DNA of 15,447 nucleotides, taken from NCBI GenBank assembly GCA_021199595.1, contig JAJQHT010000268.1, positions 1 to 15,447 of the forward strand, written 5' to 3'. This stretch comes from Oscillospiraceae bacterium. Lineage in GTDB: Bacteria; Bacillota; Clostridia; Oscillospirales; Oscillospiraceae. Below the pieces are notes generated by a model, which was not told where the DNA came from, did no database searches, and worked only from the letters and a program-made list of their open reading frames with translations. The first letter of the stretch is position 1. Each line of letters starts with the position of its first letter. Positions 7,694 to 15,064 of this stretch are shown here, piece after piece. Made by a program: the position numbers and the translations under genes.

Positions 7694-8590
7694 TCACTCT
7701 GCAACCAGGTCAGCCGTGTGGAGTTTTTCTTGAAGTCTGTGAATCAATTCTCCCAGTATTGGCGTGTTGTTCTTTTCGAGATATGCACAGACGGCACTTT
7801 GATAGGTGCCGGTCGGGACAAAGCGGTATTTTTCCGGGCGCATTAATTGGAGCCGTTTATCAACCAATGCTACTGCATCATTGGATTCTACCGCTGCAAG
7901 ACCGCTCTCCAAATTGTCCACAGGAAAGAATCCTTTTGGTCTGATATGAAGAAGAGGAAGCACCCGCGTCAGAAAATCATCGGAGGTATCGCCCTGCCGG
8001 GACATAACCCTGCAAATCATCTGTCCGGTAAGATCCTGCGGCTGAAGCTCCGCCCGATCCGCCAGTGGATGAAAACGACTAATCACAAAAACCGCTTCCA
8101 CCAGACACAACTCTGTATATTTAACATTTGGTCTCATATCCAAATCATGATCCAATGTTATGACAGCATCCACCCGCTCATTAGAAAGTCTCGACAGCAG
8201 CGACGGATTATCCAATCTGACCTGCTTTACTTCAAGATCCAGGTGTTGCTTCTGCATTTCTCTTATCACCGGCGTAAGCTCATCCAGCTCCAGGCGCTCC
8301 AGCAGACCCAAAACCAGGGATTTCTTTTGCGTCTGGAGTCTTTTTGCTTGGGTAAGCGTTTTTTGGAATTGTTTTTGCGCGCCACTAAAAAATTCGTAAA
8401 TCAACTCTCCGCTGGGAGTAAGGCTGACCCCCCGATTGGTTCTGTTAAAGAGAACCACATCCAGTTCCTTTTCCAGCGCCGCAATCTGCTTGCTCACTGC
8501 CGGTTGGGCAACATAAAGTTGTCGAGCTGTCTCCGAAACACTCAGCGTTTGGCACAAACGCAGAAAATACTGGATTTGAAGATTGTTCAT
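7694..8590 (-). CDS. LysR-family transcriptional regulator (second)
   Basis: A 298-aa LysR-type regulator of standard length. The N-terminal winged helix starts MNNLQIQYFLRLCQ and contains SVSETARQLYVAQPAVSKQI and LEKELDVVLFNRTNRG, an almost textbook LysR recognition region. A linker helix rich in Gln/Lys (about 68-92) and an effector-binding domain from about residue 93 (LVLGLLERL) follow. ATG 8590 has GGAAGAG 8 nt upstream. It has its own promoter (8622-8650) immediately behind the terminator of the SnoaL-like gene block. It may control the SnoaL block behind it or the neighbouring amidohydrolase operon; the target is unknown. Confidence 0.94.
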   Translation of the reverse strand: MNNLQIQYFLRLCQTLSVSETARQLYVAQPAVSKQIAALEKELDVVLFNRTNRGVSLTPSGELIYEFFSGAQKQFQKTLTQAKRLQTQKKSLVLGLLERLELDELTPVIREMQKQHLDLEVKQVRLDNPSLLSRLSNERVDAVITLDHDLDMRPNVKYTELCLVEAVFVISRFHPLADRAELQPQDLTGQMICRVMSRQGDTSDDFLTRVLPLLHIRPKGFFPVDNLESGLAAVESNDAVALVDKRLQLMRPEKYRFVPTGTYQSAVCAYLEKNNTPILGELIHRLQEKLHTADLVAE

Positions 8591-8621
8591 CAGGCATTCT
8601 CTTCCTTTTTATACTGCTCCC

Positions 8622-8650
8622 ACGATAAACTATTTTTTGAAGTTTGTCAA
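8622..8650 (-). promoter_or_regulatory. Promoter of the LysR gene at 7694-8590
   Basis: On the minus strand a perfect -35 TTGACA (8645-8650) and a weaker -10 TATCGT (8622-8627) are 17 bp apart, about 30 nt before the start codon. The weak -10 would fit autoregulation or a need for activation. The -35 box abuts the upstream terminator tract. Confidence 0.65.
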
Positions 8651-8687
8651 TAAAATGGCTGTATCACGCGATTCGTTGATACAGCCA
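8651..8687 (-). terminator. Terminator of the SnoaL-like gene block
   Basis: A perfect 11-bp inverted repeat TGGCTGTATCA / TGATACAGCCA (8656-8666 and 8677-8687) with a 10-nt loop is followed on the minus strand by TTTTATT. It begins 8 nt after the last SnoaL-like stop codon. The same CTGTATCA/TGATACAG stem recurs in the terminator at 11690-11730. Confidence 0.75.
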
Positions 8688-8694
8688 CTTTCTT

Positions 8695-9336
8695 TTATTC
8701 GTAGTGCGCGTAGGGCGCAGGAACGGCAGGCTGGCCGGTTGGATACACAGACTGGCCGTCGTAGTGATACACCGGGGTCTCGCGGGGACGATCCGGCATC
8801 ACAGGGAAAAACGCCCAATCATAGGCAGGCGCCTCCGTCCAGGAAACGTCATATTTGGTGAGGAAGAAGGGATAAAACCGCATATGCCAGATTTTCCACA
8901 CGCCGTCTTCCAATATGAAATCCACGGCATATTTGCCCCATCTCCAATAACCCTGGGGATGCTCGTCTCCCTCGCGCCAGGTATCCGCACCAGAGGACAC
9001 CCAAACGCCTTTGGCGGTCTGTCCGTCCTCCGCCACCTCCACAATCGGCGTGTCCACCGTATACAGCATCATGATACCCTTGAGCTGGTTTTCATCCATG
9101 GCGCTTCGGTCGCCAAAATCCTGAAGATAGCAGCGCTCCACACCCTTGCGGCCATCGTATATGCCCCATGGCATCTCCAGCAGGCAGTCCTCCCGCTGAG
9201 ACCACAGCTCTACCAACTTTTGGTTCAGCCAGGCAACGCCGTAATACATAACCTTGCCTATCAGGTTCTTACAATCATGAATCGCCATCTGACGCTGAAG
9301 CTCGTGGGTCAATGCCTCCAGATTTGCATCTGTCAT
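8695..9336 (-). CDS. SnoaL/NTF2-like protein A (nuclear transport factor 2 family)
   Basis: A 213-aa protein of the SnoaL-like/NTF2 alpha+beta cone fold (SnoaL_4 type), last of three tandem paralogues. Shared blocks include LWSQREDC (44-51), EMPWGIYDGRKGVERCYL, VEVAEDGQTAKGVWVSSG and AVDFILEDGVWKIWHM. ATG 9336 was preferred to ATG 9345 because the AAAGGAGG site is only 2 nt before the latter; the spacing to 9336 is 11 nt. Its start lies 17 nt after the stop of paralogue B. At the position where B and C have His91/His90 (the BaiE His83-like place) it has Tyr92, so it may differ functionally. Family members act as small-molecule dehydratases, isomerases or cyclases; the reaction here is unknown. 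Confidence 0.85.
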   Translation of the reverse strand: MTDANLEALTHELQRQMAIHDCKNLIGKVMYYGVAWLNQKLVELWSQREDCLLEMPWGIYDGRKGVERCYLQDFGDRSAMDENQLKGIMMLYTVDTPIVEVAEDGQTAKGVWVSSGADTWREGDEHPQGYWRWGKYAVDFILEDGVWKIWHMRFYPFFLTKYDVSWTEAPAYDWAFFPVMPDRPRETPVYHYDGQSVYPTGQPAVPAPYAHYE

Positions 9337-9353
9337 AGTTCGCATATCCTCCT

Positions 9354-10010
9354 TTACCAGGTGTAGCCTACGTCGTCGTAGGTTTTATAGGGATTCGGGG
9401 GCGCCGGCTGGTCGTCCGGGTACCGCCCGTTCGGATCATAGTTCCAGATTGGCCGCTCTAGTGGGTGATCGCAGGTCGTGTCCAGCATGAATCCGTCATA
9501 GGGCGGCACATCCGTCCAGCAGGTATCATAGGGCGCCTGGAACAACGGATAGACCTTCATTTTCCAGATTTTCCACTGTCCGTCCTCCAGGATGAAATCC
9601 ACGCCGTATTTACTCCAGGCCCACATACCCTGCGGCCCCTCAGGCCCTTCGTTGGCCGTCTCAAAGCCGGGCGAGATCCACACGCCGCGGGCTGTCTGTC
9701 CGTCCTCCGCGACCTCGATGACCGAGGTTCCAATACAGTGTACGCACAGCAGGCCGTGCAGCAGCTCCTGAATCTCCGGCATGGAGCGGTCGCCATGATC
9801 CTTCAAATAGCAGCGCTCCACACCCGCGAAGCCCTCGTAAGCGCCCCAGGGCATTTCAAGCTTGCAGTCCTCCCGGTGTGTCCACAGGTTCATATACTCA
9901 ATATGACGCATCTCCGCATGAAGGGAGACATAAACGCTCATGAGCTGCTCGCACTTCTGCGCTGCGCCCAGCCGATCCAGCTCAAAGGCCAGTTGTTCTG
10001 CAGTTTTCAC
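9354..10010 (-). CDS. SnoaL/NTF2-like protein B
   Basis: A 218-aa SnoaL-like/NTF2-fold protein, middle of the three paralogues. Characteristic blocks are LWTHREDC (42-49), EMPWGAYEGFAGVERCYL (52-69), VIEVAEDGQTARGVWISPG (97-115), YGVDFILEDGQWKIWKM (135-151) and the C-terminal YPLFQAPYDTCWTDVPPYD. The start was set at GTG 10010, because AAGGAGG lies 8 nt upstream and this aligns with paralogues A and C; an in-frame ATG at 10049 lies inside the preceding gene. Only 13 nt separate it from paralogue C, so the genes form one transcription unit. His91 aligns by eye with the catalytic His83 of the bile-acid dehydratase BaiE, but a BaiE Asp35 equivalent is not evident. It may be a dehydratase or isomerase; the substrate is unknown. 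Confidence 0.88.
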   Translation of the reverse strand: MKTAEQLAFELDRLGAAQKCEQLMSVYVSLHAEMRHIEYMNLWTHREDCKLEMPWGAYEGFAGVERCYLKDHGDRSMPEIQELLHGLLCVHCIGTSVIEVAEDGQTARGVWISPGFETANEGPEGPQGMWAWSKYGVDFILEDGQWKIWKMKVYPLFQAPYDTCWTDVPPYDGFMLDTTCDHPLERPIWNYDPNGRYPDDQPAPPNPYKTYDDVGYTW

Positions 10011-10023
10011 TTTGCTCTCCTCC

Positions 10024-10671
10024 TTACCAGATATATCCGACATCCGCATATGTCTTATAGGGAACCGGCGGCAGCGGCTCGTTTTCCGGGTAAATGTAAT
10101 CCGGATGGTAATTCACTGCATCGCGGGCCGGTCTGTCGCAGTGGGTCTCCTGGACAAAGCCCTCGTATGGCGGCACATCCGTCCAGCAGGTGTCATAGGG
10201 TGCCTGAAACACCGGATACACTCTCATCCGCCAGACCTTCCACACGCCGTCCTCCTGAATGAAGTCCGCGCCGATTTTGCTCCAGGCCCATGTAGCCTCA
10301 GCCTTGCCGTTCTCCGCAAAGGTCTCCTGTCCGGGAGAGAGCCAGCAGCCCCTGGCAGTTTCCAGGTCGTCCGCCACCTCAATCACCCCGGTGGTATGGG
10401 TGTGCATGGGGAAAAGACCAATCATAAAGTCCCAAATCTCCGGGTAGCTGCGGTCGCCGTGGTCGAGCAGATAGCACCGCTCCACGCCCTTGTAGCCGTC
10501 GTAGCTTCCCCAGGGCATATCCAATATGCAGTCGTCGCGCTTGGATCACAGCTTTAAATAATCCAAATGCCGCATGGATGTGTGGAAAAAGGAATATCGG
10601 CCCATGATATTTTCAATTTCACGTACCGCCCTCATTTTTTCATAACCCTGGTTTAATTCCTCCAGCGTCAT
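10024..10671 (-). pseudogene. SnoaL/NTF2-like protein C, interrupted by an in-frame TGA at codon 42
   Basis: Reading from ATG 10671 (MTLEELNQG) gives a 215-codon frame aligning end to end with paralogues A and B. Codon 42 (10546-10548) is TGA, exactly where A and B have Trp (LWSQREDC, LWTHREDC; here L-stop-SKRDDC). A single G-to-A change (C-to-T on the plus strand at 10546) explains it. The rest, from DMPWGSYDGYKGVERCYL to ADVGYIW, is intact and well conserved, so inactivation is recent, or the base is a sequencing error. Other genes here end in TGA, so a UGA=Trp code is not supported. There is no ribosome site before ATG 10671, because the sequence upstream is the truncated permease on the other strand. 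Internal TTG 10524 has no ribosome site. Probably not translated in full. Confidence 0.82.
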
Positions 10672-10676
10672 ACTGC
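10672..10676. other. Breakpoint joining two 5'-eroded genes head to head
   Basis: The minus-strand SnoaL-like C gene begins at 10671, and permease-like coding on the plus strand is recognisable from about 10677 (Gly-Ile-Asp-Asn-Phe). There is no room for promoters or ribosome sites for either gene. This is the mark of a deletion, an inversion or a misassembled join at this point. Confidence 0.6.
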
Positions 10677-11672
10677 GGCATTGACAACTTCTCCGTCATC
10701 TTCACCATGATGGCCATTGTTTCCAGCCTGATGCGGGAAACCAACATCCCCCGCCGCTATCTGCCTGTGCTTCTGATTGCCCCCACAGCTGTGGGCGCGC
10801 TGATGCCCGGCTCTCTGTACATTGCCTCGCTGGTAGCCAGTCAGGTATTGGGCGTTCGCTCCACCGCCGGTTTTGTTCCTGGCCTGATTGTCACCATCTT
10901 TGTCGCCGCAGCCTCCCTGTTCTATCTGAAGCGGCTGATAAACAAGGATACCGCTGCCGGCAGGGGCTGGACAGAGCCGGAAGCCAACGGGCCTCAGGCC
11001 GCCGTAGAGAGCAAGGACAAGCACCCCAATCCCATCGTCGCTTGCCTTCCTCTGGTCGCCGTAATCGTATGCTATAATCTGATTGGAATGGAAGCCTTCG
11101 CCGCGATAGCCATTGGGGTTATCTTTGCCGTTGTGCTGTTCTTCCCCTATCTGAATTCCTCTAAATCCTATACCAGCAGCAACAAATTTTTCGCCAAATG
11201 CTACGGTGTAGTAGACAGTCTGAACGAAGGCGTGGGGAACGCCGGTATTCCGGCAATCATGCTCATCTCCTTCGGCCTTGCCTCCTGCATTCAGGCTGCT
11301 CCGGCTTATGAAATCATTACCAGCTTCTTCACCGGCGTGAGTCTGCCCGCTGCCCTGGCTCTGGCATTGGTCAGCACCATCCTCGTCGGCGCCTCCTGCG
11401 GCCCTGCCGGTATGATGATTGCCGCAGCGCTGGCCGCTGACGCCTTCATTCCCGCCGGCGCCATCACAGCCGGTGCAGCCTTCCGTATTCTGGTGACAAC
11501 CGCCACCGTGTTCGATACGCTGCCCTGCTTCCCTGGCCCGGCCACCATATTCCAACTGACAGGCATCAAGATGAAGGACGGCTATGGCCCTGTCGGCATG
11601 ACAACCCTTCTATTCACGGCAATCGCCGTGGTAATCGTGACCGTCCTATTTATTCTCTTCCCCGGTCTGTAA
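10677..11672 (+). pseudogene. GntP/CitMHS-type carboxylate permease, N-terminally truncated
   Basis: A membrane protein resembling the GntP-type gluconate/carboxylate symporters. The C-terminal part is characteristic: GASCGPAGMMIAAALAADAF, then VFDTLPCFPGPATIFQLTGI, then a final hydrophobic helix ending FILFPGL. The first internal ATG is 10707 (321 aa), but homologous-looking sequence (GIDNFSVIFT) continues in frame upstream to about 10677 and then stops at the junction. Family members have about 440 residues, so roughly the first 110-130 residues, the start codon and the promoter are missing. No ribosome site precedes ATG 10707. It probably once imported the substrate used by the neighbouring SnoaL-like or OYE enzymes. 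As it stands it is a likely pseudogene, unless the join is artificial. Confidence 0.75.
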
Positions 11673-11689
11673 TAATCCGTAACCCAAGA

Positions 11690-11730
11690 GGGACTGTATC
11701 AAGGCAATCGCCTGATACAGCCCCCTTTCT
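11690..11730 (+). terminator. Terminator of the permease gene
   Basis: The arms GGG-A-CTGTATCA-A-GGC and GCC-TGATACAG-C-CCC pair with one A:C mismatch and one bulged A around an AATC loop. TTTCTGTTTT follows on the plus strand. It lies 17 nt after the permease stop and also separates it from the convergent LysR gene ending at 11745. The stem core is the same as in the terminator at 8651-8687. Confidence 0.72.
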
Positions 11731-11744
11731 GTTTTCCCGGCAGC

Positions 11745-12866
11745 TCATCCGCTTCCCTCCAGATGCAGGCGCCGCAGTGCTTCGATCAGTCTGTCCGCGG
11801 CCAGCGCATAGGCGTTGGGTTTGCGGCAGGCCATAACATACGACTCTATCTCCAGCGGCCAGGCAGACAGGCTCTGCGTCTCAGCGAAGCAGCCAAAGCG
11901 CTGATCGCCCACAGCCGCATAGCCGCCGCCGTACAGCTTTTCCCGCATTTCATCAAGGTCTGACACAAACTGCGTATAGGTCGGAACAAAATTCCCAAAA
12001 TTCGTTTCCTGGGCCGCCAGAAAGCGGTTTTCGATATAGCTGCGGGGCCAGGCCGGGCAAACCAGCACCGGACACGATTGGCCGTCTCTGGGTACGTAAA
12101 CGCACAGCTCCTCTCTGGCTACCGGAGTTATGTCCAAGTCTTGATTGACCGGCATCTGGTTCTGGCTCCAAAAAACCAAATCCAGCCGCCCGTCGCTCAG
12201 CCCTCTCATCAGCTCCTGGTTGGACATTGTCTGTATCTGCACCGTAATATCCGGCACTCTTTCCAGCGTCTGCCCCAGCAGCCGCTCTCCGTCCAGCCAT
12301 GACGACACCCCAACGCGAACCAGCCGCTCCGTCCTTTGATACTGCTCTCTTGCGTGGGAACGTATCTCATAGAGGGTATCCCGCGCCTGAGAAAAAATCT
12401 CAAAATAACGCTCTCCTGCTTCAGTCAAAAGCATACGCCCCTGCACACGCTGAAACAGTCGGCAGCCTAAGGCCCGCTCCAGCTGCCCAAGAATCGCCGT
12501 CAAATTCTGCGGCGTATAAAAAAGCTCGTCCGCTGCCGCTGCAAGCTCTTTCCGCTCCGCCGTCGCCAAAAAGCAGCGGCACTGCGTATCGCTCACCTGC
12601 ACGAAAACGGGCATATCATGTTTTTCCCCTGACACATCGGCCAGCGCTTTATCCAGCTTCTCATACCAGCCATAGAAATCCCGTCCCCAGGTGGTAGCCT
12701 CCACCCGCTGTGCGCGGCGCACAAAAAGCGGAAAGCCCAGCTCTTCCTCCAGCTTGCGTATGTTATAGCTCACATTCTGCTGTGAGAGGTAAAGATCGTT
12801 CGCCGCCACTGAAAAGCTCCCTGTTCTCACCGCCGCCCCAAAGCAGGCCAACATACGTTCATTCAA
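11745..12866 (-). CDS. LysR-type regulator with two tandem N-terminal winged-helix domains
   Basis: A 373-aa regulator, about 70 residues longer than a normal LysR protein. It carries two LysR-like DNA-binding domains. The first (4-62) contains TGSFSVAANDLYLSQQNVSYNI and LEEELGFPLFVRRAQR. The second (93-153) contains CRCFLATAERKELAAAADELF, TPQNLTAILGQLERALGCRLF and LTEAGERYFEIF. The effector domain (about 184-370) starts LVRVGVSSWLDGE. The start is TTG 12866, with GGAGGAGGG 7 nt upstream and canonical LysR N-terminal spacing; a downstream ATG at 12854 is less likely. It has a strong promoter of its own and is divergent from the OYE-type reductase gene, which it probably regulates. The duplicated reading head could bind DNA as a monomer or widen the operator. 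Confidence 0.9.
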   Translation of the reverse strand: MNERMLACFGAAVRTGSFSVAANDLYLSQQNVSYNIRKLEEELGFPLFVRRAQRVEATTWGRDFYGWYEKLDKALADVSGEKHDMPVFVQVSDTQCRCFLATAERKELAAAADELFYTPQNLTAILGQLERALGCRLFQRVQGRMLLTEAGERYFEIFSQARDTLYEIRSHAREQYQRTERLVRVGVSSWLDGERLLGQTLERVPDITVQIQTMSNQELMRGLSDGRLDLVFWSQNQMPVNQDLDITPVAREELCVYVPRDGQSCPVLVCPAWPRSYIENRFLAAQETNFGNFVPTYTQFVSDLDEMREKLYGGGYAAVGDQRFGCFAETQSLSAWPLEIESYVMACRKPNAYALAADRLIEALRRLHLEGSG

Positions 12867-12947
12867 AAACTATCCCTCCTCCCTGAAAACAGCTAAATCC
12901 TACAGCGCCGTACCGCCCCGCCCGCAAAGGGCGATGACTATTTGTTT

Positions 12948-12976
12948 ATTATAAGACATTCACTCCTGTTTTTCAA
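12948..12976 (-). promoter_or_regulatory. Promoter of the tandem-HTH LysR gene
   Basis: On the minus strand TTGAAA (12971-12976), a 17-bp spacer and a perfect TATAAT (12948-12953) form a strong promoter about 80 nt before the TTG start. The leader contains a GC-rich small hairpin (CGCCC/GGGCG near 12930). The same 236-nt divergent region must also carry the reductase promoter. A TATACT near 13056-13061 is the only -10 candidate seen, without a convincing -35, which would fit activator dependence. Confidence 0.78.
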
Positions 12977-13102
12977 GCCGTGGGAACAGAGGATGCCCCA
13001 CTCCCCCGTTTTGTGCCTCCTACAAAATTCTGCCGCTTTTTTCTGCGCGTGGTTCGTTATATACTGAACATGAGAGATACCATAATAGTAAGGAGCATGA
13101 CA

Positions 13103-15064
13103 ATGAATCAGTTTTATCCCCATTTGTTTGAGAGCTTTTCCGTCAAGGGCCTGACCTTCCGCAACCGGCTGTTTTCGGCCCCCAATATGATGTGCTACAT
13201 GGACGTCAACGGCTCGCCCACCCCGGATATGATTGCATACTATGCAGAAAAGGCCAGAGGCGGCGCGGCGGTGGTGACAATCGGCGATACGCCGGTTGAC
13301 CGGGAACACGCGGCGTCGAATCCCCGCAGCTTCAGCCTGACCTATGAGAATCTTCCCTTTCTGTCTGAAATGGCTATGGCGATTCACGAGGGCGGCGCAC
13401 TGGCCAGCCTGGAGTTGAATCACGCCGGGCAGTCTGCGGAGCCTGCGGCCAACGGCGGGCGGGATCCAATCGGCCCGGTATCCTTCACCCGCGACTGGGA
13501 CGGCGTGCAGGTGCGGGCCATGACAGAGGAGGATATGAACCAGGTGGCGGAGCATTTCGCGGACGGGGCCGCCCTGCTGAAACAGGCCGGTTTTGATATG
13601 TGCCTGGTTCACGGCGGTCATGGCTGGCTGCTGGATCAGTTTATTTCCCCTCTTTACAACACGCGAACCGACGAATACGGCGGAAGTCTGGAAAACCGGG
13701 CCAAATTCCCGCTGATGGTCATTGACCGCATCCGGCAGCGGTGCGGGGACAAATTCCTCATTGAATACCGTATGTCCGGCTCCGAGAAAATTGAAGGGGG
13801 GCTGAGCAAGGCGGAAGGAATCGAATTTGCAAAGCTCCTGGACGGCAAGGTGGATTTCATCCACGTTTCCGCAGCCCTGGACACGGAGGAGGCCCAGGCC
13901 GTCCACACCCACCCCACCATGTTCCTTCCCCACGGGGTCAACGTGCATTACGCGGCGGATATTAAGGCAGCGGGGGTGCAAACGCCAGTTGTCACTATCG
14001 GGGCTATTTCTGACCCGGAGATGGCAGAGGAGATTTTGGCCTCCGGCAAGGCGGATGTAGTGGCTATGGCGCGGGCCTTGATCGCCGACCCGCATCTGCC
14101 GGAGAAGGCCGCCCTGGGCCGGACGAAGGAAATAACCCCCTGCCTGCGCTGCCTGGACTGCCTCACGGGAATGCACACCGGCCAGCATTTCCAGTGCTCT
14201 GTGAATCCCTCGGCTGGCCGGGAGCTTCGCTACCGCAACTTTGTGCAGCCGCCGGTCAAAAGGAAAAGGGTGCTGGTGGTAGGCGGCGGCCCCGCCGGGC
14301 TGAAAGCAGCCGCCACAGCGGCGGAGCGGGGACACGACGTTACCCTCTGCGAGCGCTCGGACAAGCTGGGCGGTTTCCTGAAATTCACCGATTATGACGA
14401 TCTGAAAATCGACCTGTTCCGCCTGAAAGAGCATTTGATTTATATGTGCGAGCATTCCGGTGCGAAAATCCTGCTCAACACAGAGGTAACGCCGGAATAT
14501 GTGAAGGACGGTGGCTATGACGCGCTGATCCTCGCCGCCGGTTCCCTGGCGGCCAAGCCTTCCATTCCCGGTCTGGACGACCCCCAGGTGCAGCACGCCA
14601 CGGTAGCCTACACCCAGCTCGACAAGCTGGGCCATCATGTAGCGGTTTTGGGCGGGGGTCTGATTGGCTGCGAGACGGCGCTGTTCCTGGCCAAGGCGGG
14701 CCATGATGTTACCATCGTGGAAATGCTGGAGCAGATTGCCCCGGAGGCCAACTGGATGCACAAGGAGGGCATGATGCAGGCCTTTGCCGAAACGCCTCAG
14801 CTCCATGTTCGCACCGGGCTGAAGGTGACCGGCATAGAGGACGGACGCACTGTTCACGCCGTAGACGCCACGGGTCAGGAGCAAATTATCCAGGCGGACA
14901 GCGTGATATACGCCCTTGGCCTTCGCAGCAATATGGCAGCCTATGAAAGCCTGCTGTATACCGCCCCGGAGGTGATCCCCGTAGGCGACTGCCTGCGCGG
15001 CGTAAAGGCAAAGAAAACCAGAGAAGCCATGCTGGAGGGTTACTGGGCCGCTGTTCGCTTGTAA
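13103..15064 (+). CDS. Old Yellow Enzyme-type NADH:flavin oxidoreductase with 4Fe-4S and FAD/NAD modules (FadH/BaiCD/BaiH/enoate reductase family)
   Basis: A 653-aa cytoplasmic iron-sulfur flavoenzyme that reduces activated C=C bonds (enoates, enones or enoyl-CoAs). Module order matches 2,4-dienoyl-CoA reductase. An FMN TIM barrel (1 to about 340) contains HGGHGWLLDQFISPL and the signature DEYGGSLENR (about 170-200). A cysteine cluster has Cys347, 350, 353 and 365 (C-x2-C-x2-C-x11-C) for one 4Fe-4S centre. An FAD-binding GGGPAG motif falls near 393-400 (VLVVGGGPAGLKAA). A second dinucleotide fold (VAVLGGGLIGCETA, about 513-526) binds NAD(P)H. ATG 13103 was chosen with AAGGAG 7 nt upstream and the normal family N-terminus (MNQFYPHLFESF); a 41-residue in-frame upstream extension is unsupported. 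It is divergent from the tandem-HTH LysR gene. Bile-acid, steroid, cinnamate or other enoate substrates are possible; the specific one is not readable. Confidence 0.93.
   Translation: MNQFYPHLFESFSVKGLTFRNRLFSAPNMMCYMDVNGSPTPDMIAYYAEKARGGAAVVTIGDTPVDREHAASNPRSFSLTYENLPFLSEMAMAIHEGGALASLELNHAGQSAEPAANGGRDPIGPVSFTRDWDGVQVRAMTEEDMNQVAEHFADGAALLKQAGFDMCLVHGGHGWLLDQFISPLYNTRTDEYGGSLENRAKFPLMVIDRIRQRCGDKFLIEYRMSGSEKIEGGLSKAEGIEFAKLLDGKVDFIHVSAALDTEEAQAVHTHPTMFLPHGVNVHYAADIKAAGVQTPVVTIGAISDPEMAEEILASGKADVVAMARALIADPHLPEKAALGRTKEITPCLRCLDCLTGMHTGQHFQCSVNPSAGRELRYRNFVQPPVKRKRVLVVGGGPAGLKAAATAAERGHDVTLCERSDKLGGFLKFTDYDDLKIDLFRLKEHLIYMCEHSGAKILLNTEVTPEYVKDGGYDALILAAGSLAAKPSIPGLDDPQVQHATVAYTQLDKLGHHVAVLGGGLIGCETALFLAKAGHDVTIVEMLEQIAPEANWMHKEGMMQAFAETPQLHVRTGLKVTGIEDGRTVHAVDATGQEQIIQADSVIYALGLRSNMAAYESLLYTAPEVIPVGDCLRGVKAKKTREAMLEGYWAAVRL

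Noticed and set aside
8657..8686. Inverted repeat considered as a transposon end or site-specific recombination site
   Set aside because: Its position right after a stop codon and the following T-rich tract fit a terminator. No transposase or recombinase is present.
10546..10548. TGA read as Trp by an alternative genetic code, or as selenocysteine
   Set aside because: Other genes in the window end in TGA. The homologous residue is Trp, not Cys, and no SECIS-like hairpin was noticed just downstream. A point mutation or sequencing error is simpler.
10668..11555. 295-codon minus-strand frame opposite the permease
   Set aside because: Its Gly/Gln/His-rich composition is typical of antisense to a membrane protein, and the plus-strand frame has clear permease features.
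8695..15064. A genuine bile-acid bai operon
   Set aside because: Only the SnoaL and OYE classes are present. The CoA ligase, CoA transferase and short-chain dehydrogenase genes are absent, and the SnoaL-like proteins lack an obvious BaiE Asp35 equivalent.
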